From Methylobacterium tardum (GTDB lineage Bacteria; Pseudomonadota; Alphaproteobacteria; Rhizobiales; Beijerinckiaceae): a stretch of 64,000 bases of DNA. Shown here one piece after another: positions 7,496-16,757 of the stretch (positions are counted from its first letter, which is position 1; each line of letters starts with the position of its first letter). The notes under the pieces were generated by a model, which did not search any database, had not been told where the DNA came from, and saw only the letters and a program-made list of their open reading frames with translations. Location of the stretch: contig NZ_CP097484.1 of NCBI RefSeq assembly GCF_023546765.1, positions 4,471,501-4,535,500 on the forward strand. Reading direction: 5' to 3'. A program made the position numbers and the translations under genes.

Positions 7496-8903
7496 CTACA
7501 TGTAGAAACTGTAACTGACCTGCGGCTTCTCTGTTGGATCTACATATTTCATGATGTCACCGATCTTCCGAGCGCATTCCAGCGTGATTGGCAGCCGGCC
7601 GTCCATCTGGGTATTGTTCCAATTCATTTTCGTCAGCCCGAGGATCTCGTCGAACAAGCTTTCGAGGGATGAATCCTGCTCGTAGGCGGTGATCTTCAGC
7701 GGATTCGGCACATACATACCCGGATAGGTCTTGTAGAAATCGACCGTCCCACGAGTGTAGAGCACGCCCTCAGTCTCTGAGATCGTCAGCATGGTGCCAC
7801 GCTTCGGAGGATAGTCACTGTCGCCGAAGAGCCTAATGTCGGTGTCGGTGATCGCGACGAAATCCTTCGACCGGATGCCCTTTTCGTCGAGCGCCCGCAG
7901 GAAGCCGGCTCGCTCACTGTCACGGAAATAGCTGGACTTGTGGATCACAATTCGCGCCGGCATGTGCTCGAGGGCTCGGTCATACTCGTCCAGGGCATCA
8001 CGCAACAGCTCGTAAGCCTGCTCCTCGTTTAGGTACGGGTGCCGGTTCTTCTTGTCGATCGAGACTGGGGTGCCGCGGAGGATGATACCGTGCCCGAACT
8101 CGTCCGAAAACCTGAGCAAGGCTGGACGAGAGCGTCGCTCCATCCCGACTCTTGTAGAACCCGATCCCAATGTAGCAGGACCGCAGCTTCGCCGTATCTT
8201 CGACTAGGCGCCACGGGATCGTGCGGTTGCCCTTGTAGTACAGTGCCGTGCAGAAGTTCCACGCCTTGGTGGCTGGATCCTGCTGATCGCCAGCGAACTT
8301 CGTGATGAGGATAGTCTTTTCGCGTACGAGCTGAAGCGGTGTGCCGAGGTGCATCGACTTTGCTTTGAGGATGCGCCTGAAGTTGTGCTCCAGATCATGC
8401 TCGTCCGAGTCGTCGTTATCGGCCATCGTTACGGAATCGAACATCTCGTTCGGCATGACACAGACGATCACATCGACGGCCCTGTTCTCGGCCAGGAAGC
8501 GGATCTGCTCGTAGTACAATTCGACGGCGCGCTCGATGCGATCGACGCGAGAGGCCATCTTCACGACTTCCGTGATGTCGGACTTCTTTAGGGTGCGGGT
8601 GTACTGCGGCGAGTTGATCAGTTTTGTCAGAAAGCCATAGTTTTGGTTGATCCCGCCGAAGCCACGGAACAGATTCAGCAGCTTCGACTCTTTCTTGCGC
8701 TCAATGCCGATCCGGCATTTTTCCAGCCACTCGTCGAGGAGATCGACTCCCTCGCCGCGGCCGACAACTCCTATCCGCAGCTCTGTCCGGCGCAGCTCGT
8801 CGCGCTTGTCGTAGACACCCATGTGCTCGATCCCAGTGCGGGGGCAGATGTGGGTGCCGGTACCAAACTCCAGCAGCGGTTCCGCCAGCGTGGTCAGCTT
8901 CAT
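7496..8903 (-). CDS. Short prokaryotic Argonaute (MID-PIWI), frame broken once
   Basis: Joined across one frame break near 8107-8113, this is a 468-residue MID-PIWI protein, the length of short pAgos. The MID part begins EPLLEFGTGTHICPRTGIEH; the PIWI part holds KLRSCYIGIGFYKSRDG, RIVIHKSSYF, and ends GLTKMNWNNTQMDGRLPITL then CARKIGDIMKY. The first catalytic Asp is replaced (IGIGFY) and the HRD site reads HKSS, so it should not cut nucleic acid. Short pAgos bind guide RNA and target DNA and switch on an APAZ-linked effector. ATG 8903 overlaps the stop of the upstream APAZ gene. The break fits a run of six T called as four (giving AQVFSDEFGHG), so it may be a sequence error. Confidence 0.9.
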
Positions 8904-10316
8904 GCGGCAGTTCCTTCAGCCAGATCGTCGTCTTCGTCGCCCTCGACCTGATCGGCCTCATCGACCTCCGCGACGTCGAATTCCAGCAACGACAGGAATT
9001 GCAGGCGGTCATCCTCGGCATCGTCCAGCTTGGACAGGAAGTGGGCGACGAAGCGGACCATGTTCCGGACGCTGGCGTTATGTTCAAGCCGCTTCTGCGA
9101 CGACAGCAGGTCCTCGTGCCAATGCGATCTGACATAGCCGTTGTACGAGTAATACCAGCTCGGCACGATCTGCGCGTACCAGTCGCCGTCCAGCTTCGTG
9201 AAGGTCAAATCAAAGGAGAAATGGGTGTGGTGGGCGACCTTCGTCGGGTCCTTGCGCTGGTACTTCAGCTCATAGACCCGCCGGGTCGCGGCCTTTTTGC
9301 CGACCCACGTCTCCTTCCGTTCGATCTGGCCTTCCTCGACGGGACCGAAGAAAAAGAACCCGTCCTTGGCATGCTTGCGAACGTGATGCTTCTTCAACTG
9401 CTCCCGGGTTTCGGCAGAGAGTAGCTGCTTCAGGATGTTGACGTTATCCAGCTCGGGCGAGTTGGCAAGGTCGGAGATCTCCAGCCGCTCCGCTGAGCCT
9501 TCGTCGACGACACTGCGCAGCCCGCATTGCTCGATATCGAGGAATGCGAACAGCTTATTGTCATGACAGACCCAGGCGTCGGTCTCGACGCCGTTCAGAA
9601 GTAGCGCCATCTTGACTACGGACTTGCGGCTCTTGGCCTTGCCCTTGTAGTTGAGCTCCGCCTTGGCCCGGGCGATCACGGCCTGGTCGCCGATCGTGAG
9701 CTCGGCGACGTAAGCGGCCTCGGGCAGCCGGATCCGCTGCAGGTTGGACGTGATCGCCGTCGGTGTAGCCACCCCTTCCGAGCTGAAACTGATGAAGGCG
9801 TCGACTTCGCCCAGGATGTGCTTGAACTCTGCCAGTACCCTCTCCTGCGCGGCGAGCCGCAGGCCGGACACCTGCCGAGGAGATCGCCGAGGTCGATGAT
9901 GTGCTTCTTGCAGTTGAAGCCGAATTGGTCCGTCAGCAGCTCGTTGACGACGCTTGGCTGTACGAGGCCTGCTTTCTCGCTAGCATAAGGATGAACAGCT
10001 CGTCGAAAGTGTTGTAATAGGCCCGATCCATGAACTGGCGGACGGTGGCCTTCACCTTGTCGAGCGTCGTCGCCGACGTGATCTGGAACGCGACGCGGTC
10101 GTGGTCGTCGCCGAGATCGATACCGGGATAGTTCTTCTGCTTCCTGTTCAAATTGATAAGGTGGGGCAAGTTGTAGACCGACTTCAGGATCGGGATGAAG
10201 GCATCCTCGAGCGCAAGGTTGATGTCGGTCCGTCCCTGAGAGGTTGCTAGCTCGACCTGAACCACGATGCGGCTGACCACATCTCGAAGCTGGTTCTCAA
10301 TCTCGAGCTGCCTCAT
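8900..10316 (-). CDS. SMEK-like domain fused to APAZ, short-pAgo effector partner, frame broken twice
   Basis: Joined across two breaks (near 9954 and 9871) this gives about 471 residues. Residues 1-125 (MRQLEIENQLRDVVSRIV, NYPGIDLGDDHDRVAFQITS, KVKATVRQFMDR) resemble the SMEK domain known from conflict systems. A short helical link (KKHIIDLGDLLGRV) leads to a full APAZ region, with RLPEAAYVAEL, WVCHDNKLFAFLD, YAQIVPSWYYSYNG and ASVRNMVRFVAHFLS. APAZ mimics the missing N-PAZ half and holds the Argonaute, so the SMEK part should be the toxic effector. Both breaks are restored by one added base in AA or GG runs. The stop overlaps the Argonaute start. ATG 10316 has CAGGGG upstream. Confidence 0.85.
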
Positions 10317-10458
10317 CAGGCGCCCCTGTTTGCGCGCGGCCAAGACACCATCATGAGAACGCAGAGGGAACATTTCAAGGGGAGCTCACGCTGCCCGGGA
10401 GCGGACATTTCGAGAGCCTGCTTTGGGTCAACAGCGGAAGTTGGGTCGAGGCCCAGAA

Positions 10459-10494
10459 GCGGACCTTCGGCTTTGCGCCCATTTCGGCCATTCA
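10459..10494 (+). repeat. Dispersed repeat, copy A (GCGGACCTTCGGCTTTGCGCC type)
   Basis: GCGGACCTTCGGCTTTGCGC continuing CCATTTCGGCCATTC. The same 32-36 base motif recurs at 14828, 23453 and 34672 in the same orientation, always between genes. Confidence 0.75.
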
Positions 10495-10735
10495 AGCCAC
10501 CTCGGACGCTTTCCAAGAGCAGACATTGAGCTTGTCGTTTGATCGGCTGTTCCCTTTGAACAATGCGCTTCTACACGATGGGGAAGAGCCTACTCAGCTC
10601 GGCAGGTCCGGCTGAGCCCGAGCATCAAACCCACGCCGGTCTCTCTCATCGTCATCTCTACAACTGCCAGGTTCCAGACGCACGGTGCTGGATCGGTGCG
10701 TTGAAGCACCCGGCGCCGATGATCTGAAACCCTCA

Positions 10736-10749
10736 TTCTCATTAGAGAA
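10736..10749 (+). promoter_or_regulatory. Palindrome upstream of the TonB receptor gene
   Basis: TTCTC-ATTA-GAGAA is a perfect inverted repeat, extended on both sides by CA/TG-type symmetry, in AT-rich DNA 117 bases before the receptor start. Iron regulators of alphaproteobacteria (Fur, RirA, Irr) bind operators in such places, but the sequence is not a clear match to any consensus I know. Confidence 0.3.
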
Positions 10750-10809
10750 ATGCCAAAGTACATTCCGAAACAATGTGTCTCATGTAGCACACACCGATCA
10801 CGGATCCGT

Positions 10810-10822
10810 GATAGCTGAGTCA
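10810..10822 (-). repeat. Inverted partner of the junction repeat at 7217
   Basis: On the minus strand this reads TGACTCAGCTATC, matching 12 of 13 bases of TGACTCAGTTATC at 7218-7230 in inverted orientation. The two lie about 3.6 kb apart and bracket the whole pAgo operon, as the ends of a mobile element would. Confidence 0.45.
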
Positions 10823-10865
10823 TGCTCGCGATCGCGTAGGACGATCGTGGTTTAGAGTCGGTGTA

Positions 10866-13208
10866 ATGTCGAACTATAGTGCTGCGACAGTCATCCGCCG
10901 CGCGGCGTACTTCTTGCGGAATTCGTCGCCCGTTGGTTTATTATCAGCAACGTCTGTTCTCGCTATTTGCTCGCCGTCCTTCGCTCAAATCGCCCCCGCT
11001 ACGGACGTTGAACTTTCCGAACTCAGCGTCATGGGAGAGGCGAGTGGGCGCACCCTGAACAACGATCTCTATGGGCGCGGCGGCCCGAATGGACCGGTGC
11101 CCGGATATGTCGCCAGCCGCAGCACGGTCGGCACGAAGACCGACACGCCCATCCTGGAGACCGCACAGTCGGTCTCCGTCATCGGACGCCAGCAGATCGA
11201 GGATCAGAACGCGCTGACCATCAACCAGGCGCTACGCTACACTCCGAGCGTCACCACCGAGCAGCGGGGCGGCGCCGGCTCGACGCGCCTGGAGCAGTTC
11301 TCCATCCGCGGCTTCACTGCCCCGATCTTCCTCGACAACATGGCGCTGCCGACCAGCCGCGACGCCTTCCCCACGGTCGATCCCTATCGCCTGGAGCGCG
11401 TCGACATCATCAAGGGCCCGGCCTCGGTCCTCTACGGGCAGTCCGGGCCGGGCGGCATCGTCAACCTCGTCTCGAAGGTCCCGCAATTCGTCCGCCACGG
11501 CGAGATCTTCGTCCAGGGCGGCGGCTTCAGCGAGGTGCGCGGCGGCTTCGACGTCGGCGGCCCGATCGAGTCCGACATCCCAGGGCTGGCCGACCAGTTC
11601 GCCTACCGGGTCATCGGCCTCGGCTGGAACGGCGACGGGCCGGCCGCGACCACGAAGATCGAGCGCGCCTTCATCAACCCGAGCATCACATGGCGGCCGT
11701 CCACCGACACCTCGCTCACGATCATCGCCAACTACCAGCGCGATCCGTTCTCGGGCTTCTACGGCGGCTTCCCCGCCGTCGGCACGGTGTTCCCGCGCAA
11801 CTTCGGCAACGGCATCTTCGGACGGCTGCCGGTGAACTTCTATGACGGCGACCGCAACATCGAGCGCTCCGACCGCACACAGGCCTCCATCGAGTACCTG
11901 TTCGACCACCGCATCACCGAGAACCTGCGCTTCCACTCGGCTGGCCGCTACCTGCGCTCGAATGGCGACTACCGCAGCGTGTTCACGACCTTCGGCGACG
12001 TCAACGGCCCTTACACGAGCGGGCCGATCATCGGCCGCTCGGTCGGCGGCACCCAGGTCGACATCGAAGCCTACACGATGGACAACAACTTCATCGCCAA
12101 CTTCGACACCGGCCCGATCGCCCACACGGCGCTGCTCGGCGTGGATCACCGGACCTTCAGCACGCGGTCCGTCACCGGGCCGTTCCCGGCGACGACGAGC
12201 CTGAACGCGCTCGCGCCCGATCATGACCTACCGATCAACTTCCCGGCCTTCACGGCGACCTCGCGGATCGACGCGCAGCAGACCGGCGTCTACTTCCAGG
12301 ATCAGGCGAAGTTCGACGGCTTCATCCTGACGCTCGGAGGCCGCTACGACACCGCCCGGCAGACCGGCCCGACCCGCACCTTCTCGCCGAACGGGCTGAC
12401 CATCCAGGACGTGCCGGCCGAGGCCTTCACCGGCCGCGCCAGCCTGCTCTACCTGTTCGACAGCGGCGTCGCCCCGTACGTCTCCTACAGCGAGGCCTTC
12501 GAGCCGATCGTCAACGGCCGCATCTTCGACCGGGCTCTCGGCTCGGCCGGCCGCATCCCCGACCCGATCGCCAGCAACCAGTACGAGGCCGGCATCAAGT
12601 ACCAGCCCCCCGGCACCGACATCCTGCTGACCACCGCGTTCTTCGACATCCGCCGCTCGAACGCGACCACCACCGACCCGGTCAATCCGGGCTTCGTGGT
12701 GCAGACCGGAGAGGTCGGCGTGCAAGGCGTCGAGTTCGAGGCGCGGGCCAACATCGCTGAGGGCCTCAACCTGATCGGCGGCTTCTCGCTCCTCGATATT
12801 CGGAACGTCCGCGATACCGGCTTCACCACGAACGACCTGACCCGCCGGCCAGTGCCGCTTCAGGGCCTTCGCCCGGTGCAGGTGCCGGACACGACGGCCT
12901 CGCTGTTCGTCGACTACCGCTTCACCGAGGGCCCGCTGCTCGGCCTCGGTCTCGGCGGCGGCGTGCGCTATCTGGGGCCGTCCTGGGGCGATCCGGCCAA
13001 CACCTTCCAGGTGCCGGCGAGCGTGCTGGTCGACGCCGTCGCCTCCTACGACATGAAGCATCTCGATCCGCGGCTGGCCGGCCTCAGCGCGCAGCTCAAC
13101 GTGCAGAACCTGCTCGATGAGCGCTACGTGACCGGCTGCCTGACTTATTCCGGCTGCTACTACGGCCTGCCGCGCACGGTCTACGCGACCCTGCGCTACC
13201 GCTGGTGA
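10866..13208 (+). CDS. TonB-dependent siderophore receptor
   Basis: 780 residues. A signal peptide ends near SPSFAQ (about residue 41). The plug domain (about 80-220) has TPILETAQSVSVIGRQQIED, RGFTAPIFLDNM and the VDIIKGPASVLYGQSGPGGI segments; the rest is the 22-strand barrel, ending in the aromatic YATLRYRW. The family takes ferric siderophores across the outer membrane using TonB energy; the ligand cannot be read from sequence. No TonB/ExbBD lies nearby. The gene is followed after ten bases by a PepSY-type membrane protein, a common pairing in iron uptake. Confidence 0.9.
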   Translation: MSNYSAATVIRRAAYFLRNSSPVGLLSATSVLAICSPSFAQIAPATDVELSELSVMGEASGRTLNNDLYGRGGPNGPVPGYVASRSTVGTKTDTPILETAQSVSVIGRQQIEDQNALTINQALRYTPSVTTEQRGGAGSTRLEQFSIRGFTAPIFLDNMALPTSRDAFPTVDPYRLERVDIIKGPASVLYGQSGPGGIVNLVSKVPQFVRHGEIFVQGGGFSEVRGGFDVGGPIESDIPGLADQFAYRVIGLGWNGDGPAATTKIERAFINPSITWRPSTDTSLTIIANYQRDPFSGFYGGFPAVGTVFPRNFGNGIFGRLPVNFYDGDRNIERSDRTQASIEYLFDHRITENLRFHSAGRYLRSNGDYRSVFTTFGDVNGPYTSGPIIGRSVGGTQVDIEAYTMDNNFIANFDTGPIAHTALLGVDHRTFSTRSVTGPFPATTSLNALAPDHDLPINFPAFTATSRIDAQQTGVYFQDQAKFDGFILTLGGRYDTARQTGPTRTFSPNGLTIQDVPAEAFTGRASLLYLFDSGVAPYVSYSEAFEPIVNGRIFDRALGSAGRIPDPIASNQYEAGIKYQPPGTDILLTTAFFDIRRSNATTTDPVNPGFVVQTGEVGVQGVEFEARANIAEGLNLIGGFSLLDIRNVRDTGFTTNDLTRRPVPLQGLRPVQVPDTTASLFVDYRFTEGPLLGLGLGGGVRYLGPSWGDPANTFQVPASVLVDAVASYDMKHLDPRLAGLSAQLNVQNLLDERYVTGCLTYSGCYYGLPRTVYATLRYRW

Positions 13209-13218
13209 GGATCAGGCC

Positions 13219-14775
13219 GTGGGCAAAACCTTCCGGCAGTCGATGGCGTGGCTCCATGCCTGGTCGGGTCTCGTCGTCGGCTGGGTGCTGTTTGCTGTCT
13301 TCGTGACGGGCACGGCGAGCTATTACCGGAGCGAGATCTCGCAGTGGATGCGGCCCGAACTCCGCACCGACCGGACGTTCGGGCCGGCGGATCTCGCGGC
13401 GGCGGCCGAGCGCGGCGTCGCCCACCTGCAGGCGCATGCGGGCGGCGCGCGAACGTGGTTCATCACCCTGCCGCAGGCCGAGCGGCCGGTGCTGGAGCTG
13501 TTCTGGCGGACGGGGCCGGGCCGCCCGCCCGGGCACGTCCTCCTGGATCCCGATACGGGCGCGCCAGCCATCATGCGCGCGACACGCGGCGGTGACTTCC
13601 TCTACCGCTTCCACTTCGAGCTGAACCTGCCGCCGCTCTGGGGCCGGTGGGTCGTCGGCGCCTGCGCGATGATCATGCTGGTAGCGCTGATCTCTGGCGT
13701 CGTCACGCACCGGCGCATCTTCGCCGACTTCTTCACCTTCCGCCGGGACAAGTCCGCTCAGCGGGGCTGGCTCGACGCGCACAACGTCACGGGCGTGCTC
13801 GCCCTGCCGTTCCACCTGATGATCACCTATACCGGGCTCGCCACGCTCATGGTGATGTACGTGCCCTGGGGCGTGAGCACGGCCTATCGCGGCGACAGCC
13901 AGCGCTACTTCGCCGAGTCCGGCCAGATCACCGCCCCACGTCCGCCCGCCGGCCGGCCCGGCACGCTGGTCCCCATCGGGCCGTTGGTGGCGCGCGCTCT
14001 GGAGATGACCTCGGAGCCCCTGGAGCGGATCACCATCGTCAACCCGAAGGACGCTCAGGCCACGGTGGTGGCGGTGTTCGAGGAGCCGCACGGGCTCTCC
14101 CACGAGCACCCGCAGATCGCCTTCGACGGAGTGAAGGGCGACGTCCTGGAGGTCCGCGCGGGCGGCCTGCAACCGGCGACCAAGACCTTTACCACGATGG
14201 TCGGCCTGCACGAGGCGCATTTCGCCGGCCCGGCGCTGCGGGTCCTGTTCTTCCTGTGCGGCCTCGCCGGCAGCGCCATGGTGGCCACCGGTCTACTGCT
14301 CTGGTCGGCGGCGCGCCTGCCCAAAAGGAATACGTCCCGGAGCCTCGGCCTTCGGCTCGTCCAGGGCCTGAACGTCGCGACGATTGCCGGGCTGCCGGCG
14401 GCGCTCGCAGGGTACTTCCTGGCCAACCGGCTCCTGCCCGCCGCGCTGTCGGACCGGGCCGAGTGGGAGATCCGGGCGTTCTTCGCAGTGTGGCTCCTCG
14501 TAGCCCTGTCGGGCTTCCTGCGCCCACACCGCCGCGTTTGGACCGAGACGCTGACGGTGGCGGCCGGGCTGTTCGGAGCTGTCGCATTTGCGGACCTTGG
14601 GCGTAGCGCCGCGCTCCAGCTCAATGGCGAGGCGCATGTCGATCCGGTCTTTCTCGCCTTCGACGGCGCGATGCTGGCCCTCGCAGCGCTGATCCTGTTC
14701 GCCACGCGCAACATCGCCCGCTTCGATGGGACATCCCGCCGCCTGTCGGTGAAGGCGGCCGAGATCTCGATTTAG
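13219..14775 (+). CDS. PepSY-associated transmembrane protein (iron-regulated type)
   Basis: 518 residues beginning at GTG 13219. The PepSY_TM layout is clear: an N-terminal membrane helix (MAWLHAWSGLVVGWVLFAVF), a periplasmic domain, a second helix (VGACAMIMLVALISGVVTH) followed by RRIFADFFTFRRDKSAQRGW, a third (HNVTGVLALPFHLMITYTGL), then several helices at the C-terminus. Relatives are thought to reduce or handle iron-siderophore complexes in the inner membrane. It lies ten bases after the TonB receptor gene on the same strand, so the two form an operon. Confidence 0.85.
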   Translation: MGKTFRQSMAWLHAWSGLVVGWVLFAVFVTGTASYYRSEISQWMRPELRTDRTFGPADLAAAAERGVAHLQAHAGGARTWFITLPQAERPVLELFWRTGPGRPPGHVLLDPDTGAPAIMRATRGGDFLYRFHFELNLPPLWGRWVVGACAMIMLVALISGVVTHRRIFADFFTFRRDKSAQRGWLDAHNVTGVLALPFHLMITYTGLATLMVMYVPWGVSTAYRGDSQRYFAESGQITAPRPPAGRPGTLVPIGPLVARALEMTSEPLERITIVNPKDAQATVVAVFEEPHGLSHEHPQIAFDGVKGDVLEVRAGGLQPATKTFTTMVGLHEAHFAGPALRVLFFLCGLAGSAMVATGLLLWSAARLPKRNTSRSLGLRLVQGLNVATIAGLPAALAGYFLANRLLPAALSDRAEWEIRAFFAVWLLVALSGFLRPHRRVWTETLTVAAGLFGAVAFADLGRSAALQLNGEAHVDPVFLAFDGAMLALAALILFATRNIARFDGTSRRLSVKAAEISI

Positions 14776-15096
14776 CCCGGCTTAGACAAGGGCGCTGTGC
14801 CGAAACAAGGCTGGCCTCTCGCCAAGAGCGGACCTTCGACTTTGCGCCCATCCCGGCCATAGAATTGGCTGCGATACAATCCTGCAAGCAGACGTTGCCA
14901 TCCACAGCTCGCCAGACGCGGTCATCTCAGGTGCTGGTCGAAAAAATGCGTGACCGCTGCGCAGGTTTTTGGCGGTTGGGTCCATAGACGTCACGGATAT
15001 TGGATTTTCCTGCCCGTTCTGAAATAGGGCCGTCTCGCCAGCTTCGCGCAGCTTGCGACGCGCGGGGCGATGTTCGACAGCAGCATGCGCGGTTGT
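14776..15096. other. Intergenic region between convergent genes, with repeat copy B
   Basis: About 320 bases between the PepSY gene and the GntR gene, which converge here. It holds copy B of the dispersed repeat (14828-14861). I see no gene; open frames read through the repeat. Confidence 0.6.
14828..14861 (+). repeat. Dispersed repeat, copy B
   Basis: GCGGACCTTCGACTTTGCGC continuing CCATCCCGGCCATA. Differs from copy A at only a few positions. Confidence 0.75.
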
Positions 15097-15831
15097 TCAC
15101 GTCCCGCCGGGTGAGGCCTTCGCGCGCTGCGCCCTCAGGGTTTCGGCGATAACGACACCGGTGCGCAGCACGTGCCGATAGGCGATGGCGCCTGCTCCCG
15201 TGGCATCGCGCACCTCGAGGGCCCTAAACAGGTCTCGATGTTCTCGCGCGGATTCCTCCCAACGGCTGCCGGTTGAGAGCGCCCGCAGGCGCGCCCATTG
15301 GGCCCGGGCCTGGAGCGGCGCGTGGGCCTCGGCCAGCGGCCGGTTGTGGGCCGCCGTCACGATCGTGCGGTGGATCTCCTGATTGAGGGCGAAATAGGCG
15401 TCGAGCACCTTGTCCCGGTGCATGCAATCGAGCCGCGCCTGCTTCTCGCGGAGATCGTCCAAGAGGACGTCGGAGATCCGCGATGCGGCGAGTTCCGCCG
15501 TCAGCCGCTCGATGCCCGCCAACGCCTCAAACAGTTCAAGGACCTCCTCCGGCTCCCAGTCCGGGACGCGCGCGCTCCGATTCTGATGCAGTTCGACCAG
15601 ACCCTCGGCCGCCAGGAGTTTGAGGGCTTCCCGTAACGGCGTGCGGGAAACCCCGAGCGCGACCGAGAGGTCCTTCTCGACCAGGGATGCGCCTGCCGGC
15701 AGCACGCCGCGGACGATCATGTCCTTGAGCCGGCTGGCCGCCTGCTCGTGCAAGCCGGTCCGCGGGAGCGGCGCGACCGGGACGCTCAGGGCTTTGCGGG
15801 GGCGGCCCCTGGGGCGTGCGACAACGTCCAT
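15097..15831 (-). CDS. GntR-family regulator, FCD type
   Basis: 244 residues from ATG 15831. The winged helix-turn-helix (about 30-100) includes LKDMIVRGVLPAGASLVEKD and LGVSRTPLREALKLLAAEG; the rest is an all-helical FCD ligand domain with the usual His/Asp metal or ligand positions (FALNQEIHRTIV). The first residues contain RPRGRPRK, an AT-hook-like motif ahead of the winged helix. The gene is divergent from the catabolic operon starting at 16008 and most likely controls it, answering to its substrate. An open extension to 15993 overlaps that operon's promoter and was not used. Confidence 0.88.
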   Translation of the reverse strand: MDVVARPRGRPRKALSVPVAPLPRTGLHEQAASRLKDMIVRGVLPAGASLVEKDLSVALGVSRTPLREALKLLAAEGLVELHQNRSARVPDWEPEEVLELFEALAGIERLTAELAASRISDVLLDDLREKQARLDCMHRDKVLDAYFALNQEIHRTIVTAAHNRPLAEAHAPLQARAQWARLRALSTGSRWEESAREHRDLFRALEVRDATGAGAIAYRHVLRTGVVIAETLRAQRAKASPGGT

Positions 15832-16007
15832 CGATTTCCCAACTCCACGGCACCAGCCTAGCGCATCCGATCGCCGGGTCGGTGATCCGTTTTTGGCATC
15901 CAAGTGTTGCCGTAGCGGGCATTTGCGCAAATTGCATGCAACATGCAGAAAATGCCTTGTTGGTCCGTCGCACCTGGAAGATGCTCGCGGCATTGGAGAC
16001 GGATGCG

Positions 16008-16757
16008 ATGGCGAGACCGAACGGGACGACGCGTCTGGGCATGCTCACGCCCTCGCCGAACAGCGTGCTGGAACCCGCCACCGCGCATCTGCTCGCTGGC
16101 TGCGCGCAGGTGAGCGCGCATTTCTCACGCTTCCGGGTGACGCAGATCGGCCTGACGCGAGCGGCCCTGGGCCAATTCGATCCCGAGCCGATCCTGGCTG
16201 CCGCCGAACTCCTCGCCGATGCCCGGGTGGCGACGATCCTGTGGAACGGAACGTCCGGCGCCTGGCTCGGCTTCGATTCGGACGAGCGCCTGCGCGACGC
16301 GATCGAGGACCGGACCGGTTGCCCCGCCTCCACCGCGTCCCTCGCCTTCCGCGACCTGTTCCGCGCCCGGGGCTATGGCCGGATCGGTCTCGTGACCCCC
16401 TACACGGGCGACGTGCAGCGGCAGATCCAGGCGAACTGGGGGGCGGCCGGTTTCGACTGCGCCGCCGAGCGTCATTGCGGCCTGTCGGAGAACTTCGCCT
16501 TCGCCGAGGTCGGCGCGAAGGCGATCACCGAGATGGTCCGGGCGGTGGCGGCCCAGGGCGTCGACGCGGTGGCGATCGTCTGCACGAACCTCGCCGGCGC
16601 GGCTCTCGCGCCGGCGCTTGAGGCCGAGCTCGGCGTGCCGGTCCTCGACTCGGTCGCCGTCACCCTATGGAAGGGTCTGGCCCTCGCGGGCTGCGGCACC
16701 GCGGATCTCGCCACGCGGGGCAGCGTGTTCGCGGCGAACGCGGAGGCCCGACCATGA
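16008..16757 (+). CDS. Asp/Glu racemase / maleate isomerase-like enzyme
   Basis: 249 residues from ATG 16008, which has GGAGAC nine bases upstream. RLGMLTPSPNSVLEPAT at the N-terminus and AIVCTNLAGAALAPALEAEL near residue 190 match the maleate cis-trans isomerase / arylmalonate decarboxylase branch of the Asp/Glu racemase superfamily; the cysteine in VCTNL is the family's C-terminal catalytic one. The N-terminal site reads PSPNS, with no cysteine in that loop. The stop overlaps the ABC ATPase start by four bases. It is the first gene of an operon that also carries a second racemase-like gene. Confidence 0.8.
   Translation: MARPNGTTRLGMLTPSPNSVLEPATAHLLAGCAQVSAHFSRFRVTQIGLTRAALGQFDPEPILAAAELLADARVATILWNGTSGAWLGFDSDERLRDAIEDRTGCPASTASLAFRDLFRARGYGRIGLVTPYTGDVQRQIQANWGAAGFDCAAERHCGLSENFAFAEVGAKAITEMVRAVAAQGVDAVAIVCTNLAGAALAPALEAELGVPVLDSVAVTLWKGLALAGCGTADLATRGSVFAANAEARP

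Larger units (their letters stand above)
10317..10865. other. Intergenic region with dispersed repeat, no gene seen
   Basis: About 550 bases between the pAgo operon and the TonB receptor gene. It contains one copy of the window's dispersed GCGGAC-type repeat at 10459-10494 with a related GAGCGGACATTTCGAG upstream near 10396, and AT-richer DNA before the receptor gene. Open frames here read through the repeats and have no protein-like features. Confidence 0.6.

Noticed and set aside
7998..8170. Overlapping Argonaute frames as two separate genes
   Set aside because: The two frames hold successive parts of one MID-PIWI protein; they overlap only because of the frame break.
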